The notes beneath the pieces were generated by a model that was given only the letters and a program-made list of their open reading frames with translations, had not been told where the DNA came from and did no database searches. The position numbers were made by a program, and so were the translations under genes. Positions 31,678 through 43,397 of a stretch of 64,000 bases of DNA are shown one piece after another (the stretch's first letter is position 1; each line of letters opens with the position of its first letter). Source of the DNA: Novosphingobium taihuense (GTDB lineage Bacteria; Pseudomonadota; Alphaproteobacteria; Sphingomonadales; Sphingomonadaceae); the NCBI RefSeq assembly GCF_007830315.1, contig NZ_VLKJ01000003.1, positions 248,001 to 312,000 of the forward strand, read 5' to 3'.

Positions 31678-31807
31678 GGCGGAACCCCTGTTTGCAGGGC
31701 AGCGGACGGCCCCGAAAGAGGCATATCAGCAAGATTGCGCGCCCTTGCCTACAGCCTTGTGCCGTGCTCGCTCCGAAGTCGACGATTTCAGGCCCGTCGC
31801 TGTGTAA

Positions 31808-34369
<2,562 letters not shown>

Positions 34370-34371
34370 TC

Positions 34372-34623
34372 GTGGCCTTCACCGACGATATTCCGTGGGA
34401 CCAGCCCGCCACGATGATCGACCTCGAAGGCCGCGCGCCAATCATCGGCACGATCCGCGACTGCGCTCTGCACTATGGGCTCTACAAGCCCCATGCACGC
34501 GACAACGCACGCGTGCTGCTGACCAAGCCGATCCATCGCGAGGGTCGGGCGACGCGGACGTGGCTGCTCGATCCATCGGAGATTGCGGAACTGGCCGACC
34601 GGCTGGCGCGCGAGACGAACTGA
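34372..34623 (+). CDS. Small conserved-looking protein coupled to gyrB
   Basis: The 83-residue protein starts with GTG two bases after the gyrB stop, so it is almost certainly translated by coupling. It is soluble, with segments TMIDLEGRAPIIGTIRDCAL and a basic middle (KPIHREGRATRTWLLD). I recognise no domain. A type B repeat element follows 15 bases downstream and may end the transcript. Confidence 0.7.
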   Translation: MAFTDDIPWDQPATMIDLEGRAPIIGTIRDCALHYGLYKPHARDNARVLLTKPIHREGRATRTWLLDPSEIAELADRLARETN

Positions 34624-34637
34624 CCCCCAGCTTTTGA

Positions 34638-34712
34638 CCGTCACCCCGGCGAAGGCCGGGGCCATGGACTCTCGTTACAGGTCATGGATCCCGGCCTTCG
34701 CCGGGATGACGG
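34638..34712. repeat. Inverted REP-pair element, type B, copy 2 (short form)
   Basis: The arms GTCACCCCGGCGAAGGCCGG and CCGGCCTTCGCCGGGATGAC face each other, with GACTCTCGTT in the middle. The same TCTCGTT core occurs in the longer copies at 53751 and 53928, so this looks like a shortened version. It sits between the gyrB-coupled gene and the convergent helicase gene. Confidence 0.85.
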
Positions 34713-34727
34713 AAATGTGAGATGGTG

Positions 34728-37157
34728 TTAGTCCGCCCGCATCGCCGCCGCAGCCAGACTCTCGGCTTCTACCAGCAGTTCGTCATCCGCAGCGCCCGCA
34801 GGCGTCGTCTCGCGGCCGATCATCACCAGCACCGGCACCGCCAGCGGGCTGACGCGGTCGAGTTCGACGTGGACCAGCTGGCCCGCGGCGCGGTCGAGCA
34901 AATCCCCTAGCCGCCCCACATCGGTCATCCGCGCCCGCGCATCGGCCCAGGCGGCCTCGAGCAGCAGGTGGTCGGGCTCGTACTTGCGCAATACGTCGTA
35001 GATCAGGTCGGTCGAGAACGTCACCTGCTTGCCCGACTTGCGCTTGCCCGGATGCTGGCGCTCGACCAGCCCGGAGATCACCGCAACTTCGCGAAAGGCG
35101 CGGCGCAGGAGGTGCGATTCCTGCACCCATTCCACGAACTCGTGCGCAAGGATATCGGGCGAGAGCAGCGGTGCTGGATCGAGCACGGGCCGCGCTCCCC
35201 ATACTGCCAGGGAGTAGTCGTTGGCGACAAAGCCCAGCGGCATCAGCCCGCGCTCGTTCATGCGGCGCGTGATGAGCATGCCGAGCGACTGGTTGGCGTT
35301 CCAGCCTTCGAAGGTGTAATAGACGGTGTAGTGCTTGTTCTGGTGCGGAAAACTCTCCGCCAGCAGCATGCCCGGCCCCGGCAATCTGCTGCGCCAGTCC
35401 TGCATTTCCAGCCATTCGCGCACGTCGTCGGGAAAGCGCGACCAACCTGCGCGGTCCACAAGCAGGCCCCGCACACGGTCGGAGAGGTGCGTTGTCAGGG
35501 GCAGGCGTGCGCCCATGTAGCTGGGGATCTGGCCGGGCTTCTTCGCCGCGCGCACGATCAATTCGAGATCGCGCACGCCCTCGACTTCCAGGTCCATGCC
35601 GGCAAAGCGGATCGTGTCGCCGGGGGAGAGCGTCGCGCCGAAGCTTTCCTCCACCTTGCCCAGCGAGCGTCCGTTGCGGAAGCGCACTTCCAGCATCTCG
35701 GAATCGACGATGATCCCTGCGTTGAGCCGATGCCGCGCGGCATGCTCGGGATGGGTCAGACGCCATGTACCGTTGCGGTCGCGCACGATGCGCTTGAACC
35801 GGTCGTAAGCGCGCAGAGCGTAGCCGCCCGTCGCCACGAACGCCAAAACCCGCTGCCACTGCGCCGCGTCAATCCAGCGATAGGGATGGGCCGACCGCAC
35901 CTCCGCATAGAGCGCCGTCTCGTCGAACGGCCCGGCGCAAGCGCAGGCCATCACATGCTGCGCCAGCACGTCGAGCCCGCCGGGGCGGAAGTCCTCGCCA
36001 TCGCGGCGGCCTTCGTGGACCGCTTCCTGCGCGGCGAAGGCTTCGAGAAACTCGAAGCGGTTGCCCGGCGCGAGAAGTGCGCGGCTCGGGCAATCGAGGC
36101 GGTGGTTGGCGCGGCCGATGCGCTGGAGCAGGCGCGATGAGCCCTTGGGCGCGCCCATCTGGACGACAAGGTCGATGTCGCCCCAGTCCACGCCAAGATC
36201 GAGGCTGGCAGTGCAGACCAGCGCGCGCAGCTCGCCCCGCGCCATCGCGCCTTCCACCTTGCGCCGCGCCTCCTTGGACAGCGAGCCGTGGTGGATGCCG
36301 ATCGGCAACTTGTCGTCGTTCACGTCCCACAACAGCTGGAAGATGTACTCGGCGAGGAAGCGCGTGTTGGTGAAGATCAGCGTGGTCTTGTTGCGGCGGA
36401 TTTCGTCATAGAGCTGCGGCACGGCCCATGCCGCCGCGTGACCGCCCCACGGCACGCGCTGGTCCTCGGGGTTCATGATCGAAAGCTCGGGCCTGGCGCC
36501 TTCCTCGCCCTCGACCAGCCGCACCGAAGCGGCATCGCCATCGGGCGCGAGCCAGGCGCAGAAGTCCTGCGGATCGGCCACTGTCGCCGAAAGTGCCACA
36601 CGCCGCATGCCCGGTGCCAGCGCCTGCAACCGCGCCAGCGACAGCGCCAGCAGATCGCCGCGCTTGCCGGTGGCGAAGGCATGGACCTCGTCCACGATCA
36701 CCCGCTTCAAACCGGCGAACATCGTCGCAGCTTCGGGATAGCTCAGCAGCAGCGAGAGCGATTCGGGCGTGGTCAGCAGGACGTGCGGGGGCTTTGCGCG
36801 CTGGCGCGCCTTGCGATCGGACGGCGTATCGCCGCTGCGTGTCTCCACCCGCACGTTCAGGCCGATATCGCCGATGGGCGTGAGCAGGTTGCGCTGCACG
36901 TCATGCGCCAAGGCTTTGAGCGGCGAGACGTAGAGCGTGTGCAGGCCGTCGCCGGGAGGATTGTCGCCAGCAAAGTCCGCCAGAGTCGGCAGGAAGCCGG
37001 CGAGCGTCTTGCCCGCGCCGGTATCGGCCACCAGTAGCGCGTGCTGCCCCGCCCGCGCCGCCTCCAGCATTTCGCTCTGATGCCGCCGCACGCGCCACCC
37101 GCGCGCGGTAAACCAGTCGGTGATGGAGGAGGCCAGAATGTCGGACGAGGGCGTCAT
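34728..37157 (-). CDS. Lhr-type DEXH helicase (ligase-associated class)
   Basis: The 809-residue superfamily 2 helicase has Walker A ADTGAGKTLAG near residue 43, the DEVH box IVDEVHAF near 146, SAT motif ALSATVAD, the second RecA domain with IHHGSLSKEARRKVE and LLQRIGRANH, then winged-helix and Lhr-specific C-terminal parts. The length fits the Lhr-core/ligase-associated helicase class of DNA repair, much shorter than E. coli Lhr. The usual partners (ATP-dependent ligase, exonuclease, phosphoesterase) are not adjacent here. I start at MTPSSDILASS, behind GAGG; an upstream extension of 29 codons is unlikely. Confidence 0.93.
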   Translation of the reverse strand: MTPSSDILASSITDWFTARGWRVRRHQSEMLEAARAGQHALLVADTGAGKTLAGFLPTLADFAGDNPPGDGLHTLYVSPLKALAHDVQRNLLTPIGDIGLNVRVETRSGDTPSDRKARQRAKPPHVLLTTPESLSLLLSYPEAATMFAGLKRVIVDEVHAFATGKRGDLLALSLARLQALAPGMRRVALSATVADPQDFCAWLAPDGDAASVRLVEGEEGARPELSIMNPEDQRVPWGGHAAAWAVPQLYDEIRRNKTTLIFTNTRFLAEYIFQLLWDVNDDKLPIGIHHGSLSKEARRKVEGAMARGELRALVCTASLDLGVDWGDIDLVVQMGAPKGSSRLLQRIGRANHRLDCPSRALLAPGNRFEFLEAFAAQEAVHEGRRDGEDFRPGGLDVLAQHVMACACAGPFDETALYAEVRSAHPYRWIDAAQWQRVLAFVATGGYALRAYDRFKRIVRDRNGTWRLTHPEHAARHRLNAGIIVDSEMLEVRFRNGRSLGKVEESFGATLSPGDTIRFAGMDLEVEGVRDLELIVRAAKKPGQIPSYMGARLPLTTHLSDRVRGLLVDRAGWSRFPDDVREWLEMQDWRSRLPGPGMLLAESFPHQNKHYTVYYTFEGWNANQSLGMLITRRMNERGLMPLGFVANDYSLAVWGARPVLDPAPLLSPDILAHEFVEWVQESHLLRRAFREVAVISGLVERQHPGKRKSGKQVTFSTDLIYDVLRKYEPDHLLLEAAWADARARMTDVGRLGDLLDRAAGQLVHVELDRVSPLAVPVLVMIGRETTPAGAADDELLVEAESLAAAAMRAD

Positions 37158-37179
37158 TGCCCTCAAGATAGGGACGGTC

Positions 37180-38961
37180 TCACAGAACCGAAAGGATCGC
37201 CTCGCGCTCCTTGGCCGATCCCTTCCAAGCCAGAGTGGCGTCAATCAGGGTTATGGTCACGGCGCACTGGTCGGCATCGGACCCCTTGTTGCCCATCGCC
37301 TGGCTGACGCGCTTGTCCGGAAGGCCGGTGGCGGTCATGACCTTCTCGACCAGCGGCCCCGGCACGCTGGCCGTGCCGGGCGCGATCCGCTGCGGCGGCC
37401 CCAACTGGCGTGCATCCAGCATGCGCGTGGCCAGATCGCGCTCGCGCAGTTGCAGCGCCACGGGGATCGAGACTTCGGGCGCCAGTCTGCGCGTGCGCAC
37501 GTAGGCCATGCACTGCGCCGCACCAGACTTGCGCGCCGCGCGCAGGATGTCTGCGCGGATGCGCTGGACGTCTGACAGCAACTGGCCCTTCTGGACCAGC
37601 GCGGTCATGTACATGCGCTCGCGCACCAGATCGTGGACCTTTGCGACATAGACCTCGTCACTGCTGCCGTCGCTGCGTGCGATGGTGCGGTTGGCGCTGA
37701 ACAGCGCGGCGAGATCGGGCTGGAGCGACTGCAGCCCGTCGAAGGTGATCTCCGGCCCGAACACCGTGGTCACCGCGCGATTGATGATCTCCTGCTCGCG
37801 CGCCGTTTCGGCGGACGAAAGCTCTATCGGCGGCACCGGCGGTGGCGCTGACTGCCGATCATTGTCGCTGAAGGCAAATCGCGCGACCTGGATCAGCAGG
37901 ATGACGGCAAAGGCGATCAGCCGCCCGTTGCTGAACCAGCCCTGCCCGACATCGCTGCCTGACGGCTTCTCCCACAGCGCAACCCGCCAGGGATCGAAGT
38001 GGTGTTCCAGTTCAGGGAAGTTGCGCCGCACCCCCTCGAGCAACTGGTCGACTTCCGCACGCTTGACGAACCAGCCCTTGCGGCTTCCCTGCTGGGCGGG
38101 CGTGGTCAGTTCCTTCCACGCCTTGTGCAGCGGGTGCTTGGGGTCCTCCACCTTCTCGCGGAAGCGCAGGCCGCGCAGGCGGGCGTTGAGGAATGCGACG
38201 GCAGGCCGCTCGGAAACCTGCCCACGCTCGCTCTCCCAGCCGAAAAGCGCGGCGGCGGGTTCGAGCAGCGGGGCCGAACGTGGCCATGCATCGGCAAGGA
38301 TGCGCGCCAGCCAGTTGTCGATTTCGTCGAAGCCGGTCACGCTGACCGTTTCGGCATGTCGCAGCACGGCCTTGAGATGGCCAAGCGCCATAGCCTCTTC
38401 CCACCCCTCGAGCGGGGGAAGCTCGTCGTCCTGGGCTTCGGGCAGAAGCAGGCGATAGAGCGCCTGTTCGTGTGCCCATGCCGGCATGACCGCATCCGAC
38501 GTTGCCTCGAGGCCCAGCAGCACGGGGCGCGCAAACGGATCGCGCGCCACGGCGATGGCCTGATCCGCCGGAGCCTGTGCCGCCGAAAAACCGCTGACCA
38601 CATCAAGCTTGGGAGCAGCGCCGCCCAGCCGCGTCGTCAGGCTCGGGTCGGATTCGCCCTTGGCCTCGGGTGCGGCATAGAGCCAGCTGGAAGGCTCGGG
38701 GTCCGGCTCGGTAGAGGCTTCGGGTTCCTCTAGCGGGGTCACGCCCGCGAAAGGATCGAACTCCTCCTCGGCTGCGGGCTTGGCGGCCTGCATCCTTGCC
38801 CAGCGCAGCGCCGCGTCGCGCGCCTCGCGCAGCCGGGCATAGCCAGCGACGTCCTTGTCGACATCCATCGCCTTGAGCCGATCGGCATAGGCGCGACGGA
38901 TCGCCGCCACTTCCGGCGTCTTGGCAATCCCGAGGACTTTCCAGGCCTGCGTTGGCGTCAA
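37180..38961 (-). CDS. DjlC/HscD-like membrane J-domain protein, partner of HscC
   Basis: The 593-residue protein begins with a J-like region, QAWKVLGIAKTPEVAAIRRA...GYARLREARDAALRWA, in which the canonical HPD is absent (VDKD). This matches the degenerate J domains of E. coli DjlC/HscD-type partners of the Hsp70 HscC. One membrane helix is predicted near residues 342-362 (LIAFAVILLIQVARFAF), with a large C-terminal part probably in the periplasm. It starts with TTG overlapping the hscC stop as TTGA, so the two are coupled. The precise client is unknown. Confidence 0.82.
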   Translation of the reverse strand: MTPTQAWKVLGIAKTPEVAAIRRAYADRLKAMDVDKDVAGYARLREARDAALRWARMQAAKPAAEEEFDPFAGVTPLEEPEASTEPDPEPSSWLYAAPEAKGESDPSLTTRLGGAAPKLDVVSGFSAAQAPADQAIAVARDPFARPVLLGLEATSDAVMPAWAHEQALYRLLLPEAQDDELPPLEGWEEAMALGHLKAVLRHAETVSVTGFDEIDNWLARILADAWPRSAPLLEPAAALFGWESERGQVSERPAVAFLNARLRGLRFREKVEDPKHPLHKAWKELTTPAQQGSRKGWFVKRAEVDQLLEGVRRNFPELEHHFDPWRVALWEKPSGSDVGQGWFSNGRLIAFAVILLIQVARFAFSDNDRQSAPPPVPPIELSSAETAREQEIINRAVTTVFGPEITFDGLQSLQPDLAALFSANRTIARSDGSSDEVYVAKVHDLVRERMYMTALVQKGQLLSDVQRIRADILRAARKSGAAQCMAYVRTRRLAPEVSIPVALQLRERDLATRMLDARQLGPPQRIAPGTASVPGPLVEKVMTATGLPDKRVSQAMGNKGSDADQCAVTITLIDATLAWKGSAKEREAILSVL

Positions 38962-40679
38962 AGCGGCGGGTTCGCTTCGAGCATGTCGAGCAGTTCGGTG
39001 AGCCCTGCCGCTGCATCGGCAATCCGGCGCGGGTCCTGGCTGTCGAGCGCGGCGACGAACATGCGCGTCCTGTCACCCACGTGGGCGCGAATGTCGCCGA
39101 GGAACTCCTCGTAGCAGCGCTCCGCCCGTGCCAGCAGAGCCTGATTGCCCGCTTCCTCGCGCGGGTGATGCTTGAGTGCGGCCAGCGCCTTGCGCCGCGA
39201 TTCAAGATCGTTCGCGGCCCGGCGATCCTCCTCGTCGATGATCACCAGATTGTGCTTCGCGCCGGTCAGCGGCACTTCGACGTCGACTTCGAGCAGGCCC
39301 GAACTGTCGTAGGAAAAGCGCACGTCGATCGACACTTCGCCTGCGGGGCGCGGCGGCACCGGCACCTTGAGCTGGCCGAGGTGGACGTTGCCCGAGACCT
39401 CGCGCGCCTCGCCCTGATAGATTTTCACCTCGATCTGCTTCTGGTTGTCGGAGATCGTGCTGTAGAGGCCCGAGCGGCTGACTGGCACCGGGGTATTGCG
39501 CTCGATGATCGGCGAGAACAGGCCCTGCTGCACCGTGCCGCGCGCCGAATGTTCCGCGGTTTCTATGCCAAGCGTGAACGGGCAGACGTCGGTGATGCGG
39601 ATTTCCTCGAGCCCGCCGTCGCGCGCGATCAGCCCACCCTGAATCGCCGCGCCCAGCGCCACGGCGTGGTCAGGGTGGACCGAGGAATTGGGAAATCGCC
39701 CGAACAGGCGGGTGATCGCCTTGCGCACCACCGGCATCCGCGTGGCGCCACCGACGAGCACGACTTCGCTCAGGCTTGCGGCATCGATCTGGCTGTCGCG
39801 CAGCGCGCGCACCACCGGATCGCGCAAGCGCTTGATCAGCCCCTCTGCCTGCGCTTCGAATTCGCTGGTAGTTACAGTGGTCGAAAGCCGCCGGTCCTCC
39901 ACGGTCAGCGCGAATTCGGTCTCCTGCGCCTCGCTCAGCGCGCGCTTGGCCTTTTCGGCAGCCTGCAGCAGCAGGGCCTGCGCGCGTTGATCGCCGAGCT
40001 TGCCAAGCAGACCGTCAGGATCGAGCCGCCCGCGCACCGCCGTTGCCAGCGCGGTGTTGAAATCGTCTCCGCCCAGCCGGTTGTCGCCAGCAGAGGCGCG
40101 TACCTCGACGATGCCCTCGAACATCTCGACGATCGAGACATCGAACGTGCCACCGCCAAGGTCGAAGACCAGGAACGGTTCGCGCTCCTCCTTGTCCTGA
40201 AGCCCGAAGGCGAGCGCGGCGGCGGTGGGTTCGTTGATAAGGCGGCGGACGGTGAGCCCCGCCAGTTCGCCCGCGCGCCGGGTGGCCTTGCGCTGGCGGT
40301 CGTTGAAATAGGCAGGGACCGTGATCACCGCCTCGGTCGGGCGCGTGCCGGTCAGCGCGGTCACGTCGTCGCGCAGCGCCATCAGGACCAGCGCGGAAAG
40401 GTCCTCGGCGGAAAACTCCTTCTTGCCCAGCTTCACCTTGCGGTCGGTGCCCATGAAGCGCTTGAAGCTGGTGGCGGTTGCCCCGTCCTTGAGGCCCACA
40501 CGCTCGAGCGCGGCCGCGCCGACCAGCGTCGTTCCATCCGGCAGGACCGATACGGCCGAAGGCGTCAGCAGCGCGCCCAGCGCATTGGGCACCAGCTGCG
40601 CCTGTCCCCCGCCATTGTCGTCTGCCTGCCACAGGGCCACCGCGCTGTTGGTGGTCCCCAGATCGATCCCGATGAGCAT
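38958..40679 (-). CDS. hscC: Hsp70-family chaperone, HscC type
   Basis: This is an ATP-dependent chaperone of 573 residues, shorter than DnaK. Nucleotide-binding motifs are GIDLGTTNSAVALW at the start, NEPTAAALAFGL near 165, VFDLGGGTFDVSIVE near 190 and VVLVGGATRMPVVRKAI near 312. The substrate-binding part is truncated relative to DnaK, as in HscC. I begin at MLIGIDLG; seven upstream codons are not needed. It is followed by an overlapping degenerate-J-domain partner gene, as in the HscC/DjlC system of E. coli. Confidence 0.92.
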   Translation of the reverse strand: MLIGIDLGTTNSAVALWQADDNGGGQAQLVPNALGALLTPSAVSVLPDGTTLVGAAALERVGLKDGATATSFKRFMGTDRKVKLGKKEFSAEDLSALVLMALRDDVTALTGTRPTEAVITVPAYFNDRQRKATRRAGELAGLTVRRLINEPTAAALAFGLQDKEEREPFLVFDLGGGTFDVSIVEMFEGIVEVRASAGDNRLGGDDFNTALATAVRGRLDPDGLLGKLGDQRAQALLLQAAEKAKRALSEAQETEFALTVEDRRLSTTVTTSEFEAQAEGLIKRLRDPVVRALRDSQIDAASLSEVVLVGGATRMPVVRKAITRLFGRFPNSSVHPDHAVALGAAIQGGLIARDGGLEEIRITDVCPFTLGIETAEHSARGTVQQGLFSPIIERNTPVPVSRSGLYSTISDNQKQIEVKIYQGEAREVSGNVHLGQLKVPVPPRPAGEVSIDVRFSYDSSGLLEVDVEVPLTGAKHNLVIIDEEDRRAANDLESRRKALAALKHHPREEAGNQALLARAERCYEEFLGDIRAHVGDRTRMFVAALDSQDPRRIADAAAGLTELLDMLEANPPL

Positions 40680-40745
40680 TCGTCTTCCCGTTCTGGTCAA
40701 GCGGCGTGATGCGACAGGCCTTGCGCGCTTGGCAAGCGCAAAGCA

Positions 40746-42152
40746 TCAGTCCGGGCGCGACAATCCTACGGACTTCAGCCGAGCATCGACTTCGGCCATG
40801 AGCCGGTCCAGTCCGCCCGCATCACGGGCCTCGGCGCGCACCACCAGCACGTCCTCGGTGTTTGAGGATCGCAGCAGCCACCAGCCGTCGGGCGTGTCCA
40901 CGCGCACCCCGTCGGTATCGTTGACCTGCCTCCCTTCAGCCTTGAGCGCCGCCAATACTTCGCTGACTGCAGCCACCTTGCGCTCACGCGGCACGGCAAA
41001 GCGCAGTTCGGGCGTGGCGACCATTTCCGGCATTGCATCGCGCAAGGTGGCAAGCGACTGCCCGATCCGGATCGTTGCCGCTATCAGCCGGACTGCGGCG
41101 TAGAGCGCGTCGTCATATCCGAAGTACTTGTCGGCAAAGAACACGTGGCCGCTCATCTCTCCGGCGAGCGGCGCACCTGTCTCCTTCATTTTGGACTTGA
41201 TCGGCGAGTGCCCGGTCTTCCACATCAGCGGCACGCCGCCGAGCGCGGCGATCCGCTCGAACAGGGTCGAGCTGGCCTTCACATCCGCGATTATCGTTGA
41301 GTTTGGCTGATCGTGCAGCAGGTCCTGCGCATAGACTGCCAGCAGCTGGTCCGCCCACACAACCCGGCCCTTGCCGTCGACAGCCCCGATCCGGTCGCCA
41401 TCGCCATCGAAGGCAAGTCCGAAATCGAGCCTTCGCGCCACGACAGCCGCCCTCAGATCGGCGAGATTGGCTTCGATAGTCGGATCAGGATGATGGTTGG
41501 GAAAATGGCCGTCCACGCTCGTGTGAAGAAGGGCATGCCGTCCAGGCAGTCGCGCCGTAAGCGCCTCGATGACGGGGCCCGCAGCGCCGTTGCCGGCATC
41601 CCAGCCGATGCTCAGGCGGTCGAGAGCAACCTGGTCGATCCCCTCGAGGGCGCCGAGCAGGCAATCGACATAGGCTCCGGCAATGTCGGCGTTTTGGACG
41701 CTGCCCCGGCCAGACGCCCACTGTCCTTCACAAGCGATGCGCCCGAGATACTCTATGTCCCCGCCAAAGAACGGCGCACCTTCAAGTACCATCTTGAAGC
41801 CATTGTGATTGGCGGGATTGTGGCTGCCGGTTACGTGAATGCCGCCCTGCACCTCTGGGGTTAAGGCGCCCGCGGCAGGAGTCGCTGCAAAGTAGAGCAT
41901 CGGGCTTGGGCCAAGTCCGATTCGCACCACGTCCACACCGCTTGCGGTTATCCCTTCGACCAGTGCGTGTTCGAGCACGGGGGAACTGATCCTTCCGTCG
42001 TAACCCACCGCCACGCGGCTGCCGCCACGCGAACGAACGACCGAACCGAAGCTGCGCCCGACCGCGCGCGCGTCGTCCGCGCTCAGCGTTTCGCCGAATA
42101 CGCCGCGAATGTCGTACTCGCGCAGGATCGAAGGGTGGAAGTCGTGGGCCAT
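40746..42152 (-). CDS. Phosphomannomutase/phosphoglucomutase
   Basis: The alpha-D-phosphohexomutase interconverts hexose 1- and 6-phosphates for polysaccharide synthesis. The 468-residue protein has the phosphoserine loop HVTGSHNPANHNGFKM near residues 110-125, the magnesium loop FDGDGDRIGAVD near 243-254, the sugar-binding GEMSGHVFFAD near 328, and a C-terminal phosphate-binding RSSNTED. This is the AlgC/ManB bifunctional type, but substrate preference is not decided by sequence. It lies 66 bases before hscC on the same strand. Confidence 0.94.
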   Translation of the reverse strand: MAHDFHPSILREYDIRGVFGETLSADDARAVGRSFGSVVRSRGGSRVAVGYDGRISSPVLEHALVEGITASGVDVVRIGLGPSPMLYFAATPAAGALTPEVQGGIHVTGSHNPANHNGFKMVLEGAPFFGGDIEYLGRIACEGQWASGRGSVQNADIAGAYVDCLLGALEGIDQVALDRLSIGWDAGNGAAGPVIEALTARLPGRHALLHTSVDGHFPNHHPDPTIEANLADLRAAVVARRLDFGLAFDGDGDRIGAVDGKGRVVWADQLLAVYAQDLLHDQPNSTIIADVKASSTLFERIAALGGVPLMWKTGHSPIKSKMKETGAPLAGEMSGHVFFADKYFGYDDALYAAVRLIAATIRIGQSLATLRDAMPEMVATPELRFAVPRERKVAAVSEVLAALKAEGRQVNDTDGVRVDTPDGWWLLRSSNTEDVLVVRAEARDAGGLDRLMAEVDARLKSVGLSRPD

Positions 42153-42178
42153 GTCAGACGATCGGCGCGCCCGTCGTT

Positions 42179-42469
42179 TCAGCCGCCGCGCCGGTCCGTG
42201 AGCCGCGCGAGGAGCAGATCGCGCGCGGCATTGGCTTCATGGACCGCCTCGCTGCTGCCGCCGCGGTCCGGGTGGACTTTCTGGATGAGCCGCCGATGCG
42301 CCTCGATCACCTCGTCATAGCCCGCCCCCGCGCCCAGCCCGAGGAGATTGCGTGCCCGCTTCTCGTTCGCCGCGCGGGAGTCTCCCTGCAGCAGTTCCCA
42401 CGGCCAGCGTCCTGACAGCAGCTTGCAGGCAATGCTGACAAGGGCGACAAGCGTGAGCAACTTGATCAT
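42179..42469 (-). CDS. Small membrane-anchored J-domain protein
   Basis: The 96-residue protein has an N-terminal membrane helix (residues 1-17, MIKLLTLVALVSIACKL) and a C-terminal J domain with an intact HPD in LIQKVHPDRGGSSEAVHEA, so it should stimulate an Hsp70. Its ATG overlaps the mipZ stop in the sequence TGATG, so it is coupled to mipZ. The design resembles the TIM14-like small J-proteins of alphaproteobacteria; the client is unknown. Confidence 0.9.
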   Translation of the reverse strand: MIKLLTLVALVSIACKLLSGRWPWELLQGDSRAANEKRARNLLGLGAGAGYDEVIEAHRRLIQKVHPDRGGSSEAVHEANAARDLLLARLTDRRGG

Positions 42470-43299
42470 CAGGCCGCGCTTTCCAGCTTCGGTTCTGGGG
42501 CATTCTTTGCCGGCACCGGCAGGTTCAACCCCATCACCAGCGTGCGCAGTTCCTGCCGCGCGACCAGATGGCTGGTGCCGAGTTCGCCGAGATGTCCCTT
42601 GTCGAGCAGGGTCAGTCCGCTCGGGAACAGCTCGCGATAGATCACGCGTTCGGAAAGTCCGCTAGCCACGCGGAAGCCCACGCGCTTGGACAGTTCGGTC
42701 AGTGCCTGGTCGATGCGGCGCTGGTTGCGCGCTTCGGTATAGCCGGTGCGGTTGCGCACCACGACCCAGTCCATCTCGCGCCGCGCATCCTTGATCGTGG
42801 CCATGGCCCGCTTCTTGCGCGCTTCCCAGATCAGCTCGGCATAGAACGACAGGCGGCGAACCTTGAAGGTCTCGGCGTCCACCTGTCCGATCAAATCGAA
42901 GTCGACGAAGCTGTCGTTGAGCGGCGTGACCAGCGTATCCGCGCGCGTCGCCACGTGGCGGGCCATCACGTCGTCGCGGCCGGGCGTGTCGTAGATGATG
43001 AAATCGCAGGTTTCGGCAAGCCGCTCGGTCAGCGCGTCGAGGTCCTCGACGTTGTCCCCGCCGAAGACTTCGAACGTCGCCGTCGGCAGCGTGATCTCGC
43101 GGCGCTTCATCGTCTCGGCGCGGTTCTCGAAATAGCGGTGCATCGTGCGCTGGCGGTGGTCGAGGTCGATCGTCGCCACACGCGCGCCCTGATAGGCCAG
43201 CGCCACGGCGACGTGCACCGCAGTGGTGGACTTGCCGGTGCCGCCCTTTTCGTTGGCGAAGACAATGCGATGAGGGCCATGGGACAAGGCGCTGGACAA
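42469..43299 (-). CDS. mipZ: Division-plane positioning ATPase MipZ
   Basis: This is a ParA-like P-loop ATPase of 276 residues. The deviant Walker A is NEKGGTGKSTTAVH near residue 16. The MipZ-specific blocks are IDLDHRQRTMHRYFENR near 44-60 and ADTLVTPLNDSFVDFDLIGQ near 125-144, followed by DWVVVRNRTGYTEARN and VIYRELFPSGLTLLD. In Caulobacter MipZ binds the ParB-origin complex and inhibits FtsZ near the poles, so Z-rings form at midcell. It is divergent from panC and translationally coupled to the small J-protein. Confidence 0.95.
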   Translation of the reverse strand: MSSALSHGPHRIVFANEKGGTGKSTTAVHVAVALAYQGARVATIDLDHRQRTMHRYFENRAETMKRREITLPTATFEVFGGDNVEDLDALTERLAETCDFIIYDTPGRDDVMARHVATRADTLVTPLNDSFVDFDLIGQVDAETFKVRRLSFYAELIWEARKKRAMATIKDARREMDWVVVRNRTGYTEARNQRRIDQALTELSKRVGFRVASGLSERVIYRELFPSGLTLLDKGHLGELGTSHLVARQELRTLVMGLNLPVPAKNAPEPKLESAA

Positions 43300-43397
43300 G
43301 GCTGGGTACTCTCTCGGTTGTTGCAGCGTCAGGCTTGCGAGAGGCGTTCGCCGCCCGTATCGCCCGTCCAGTCCGACTTAGTGGAGTGGCTGCCAAG

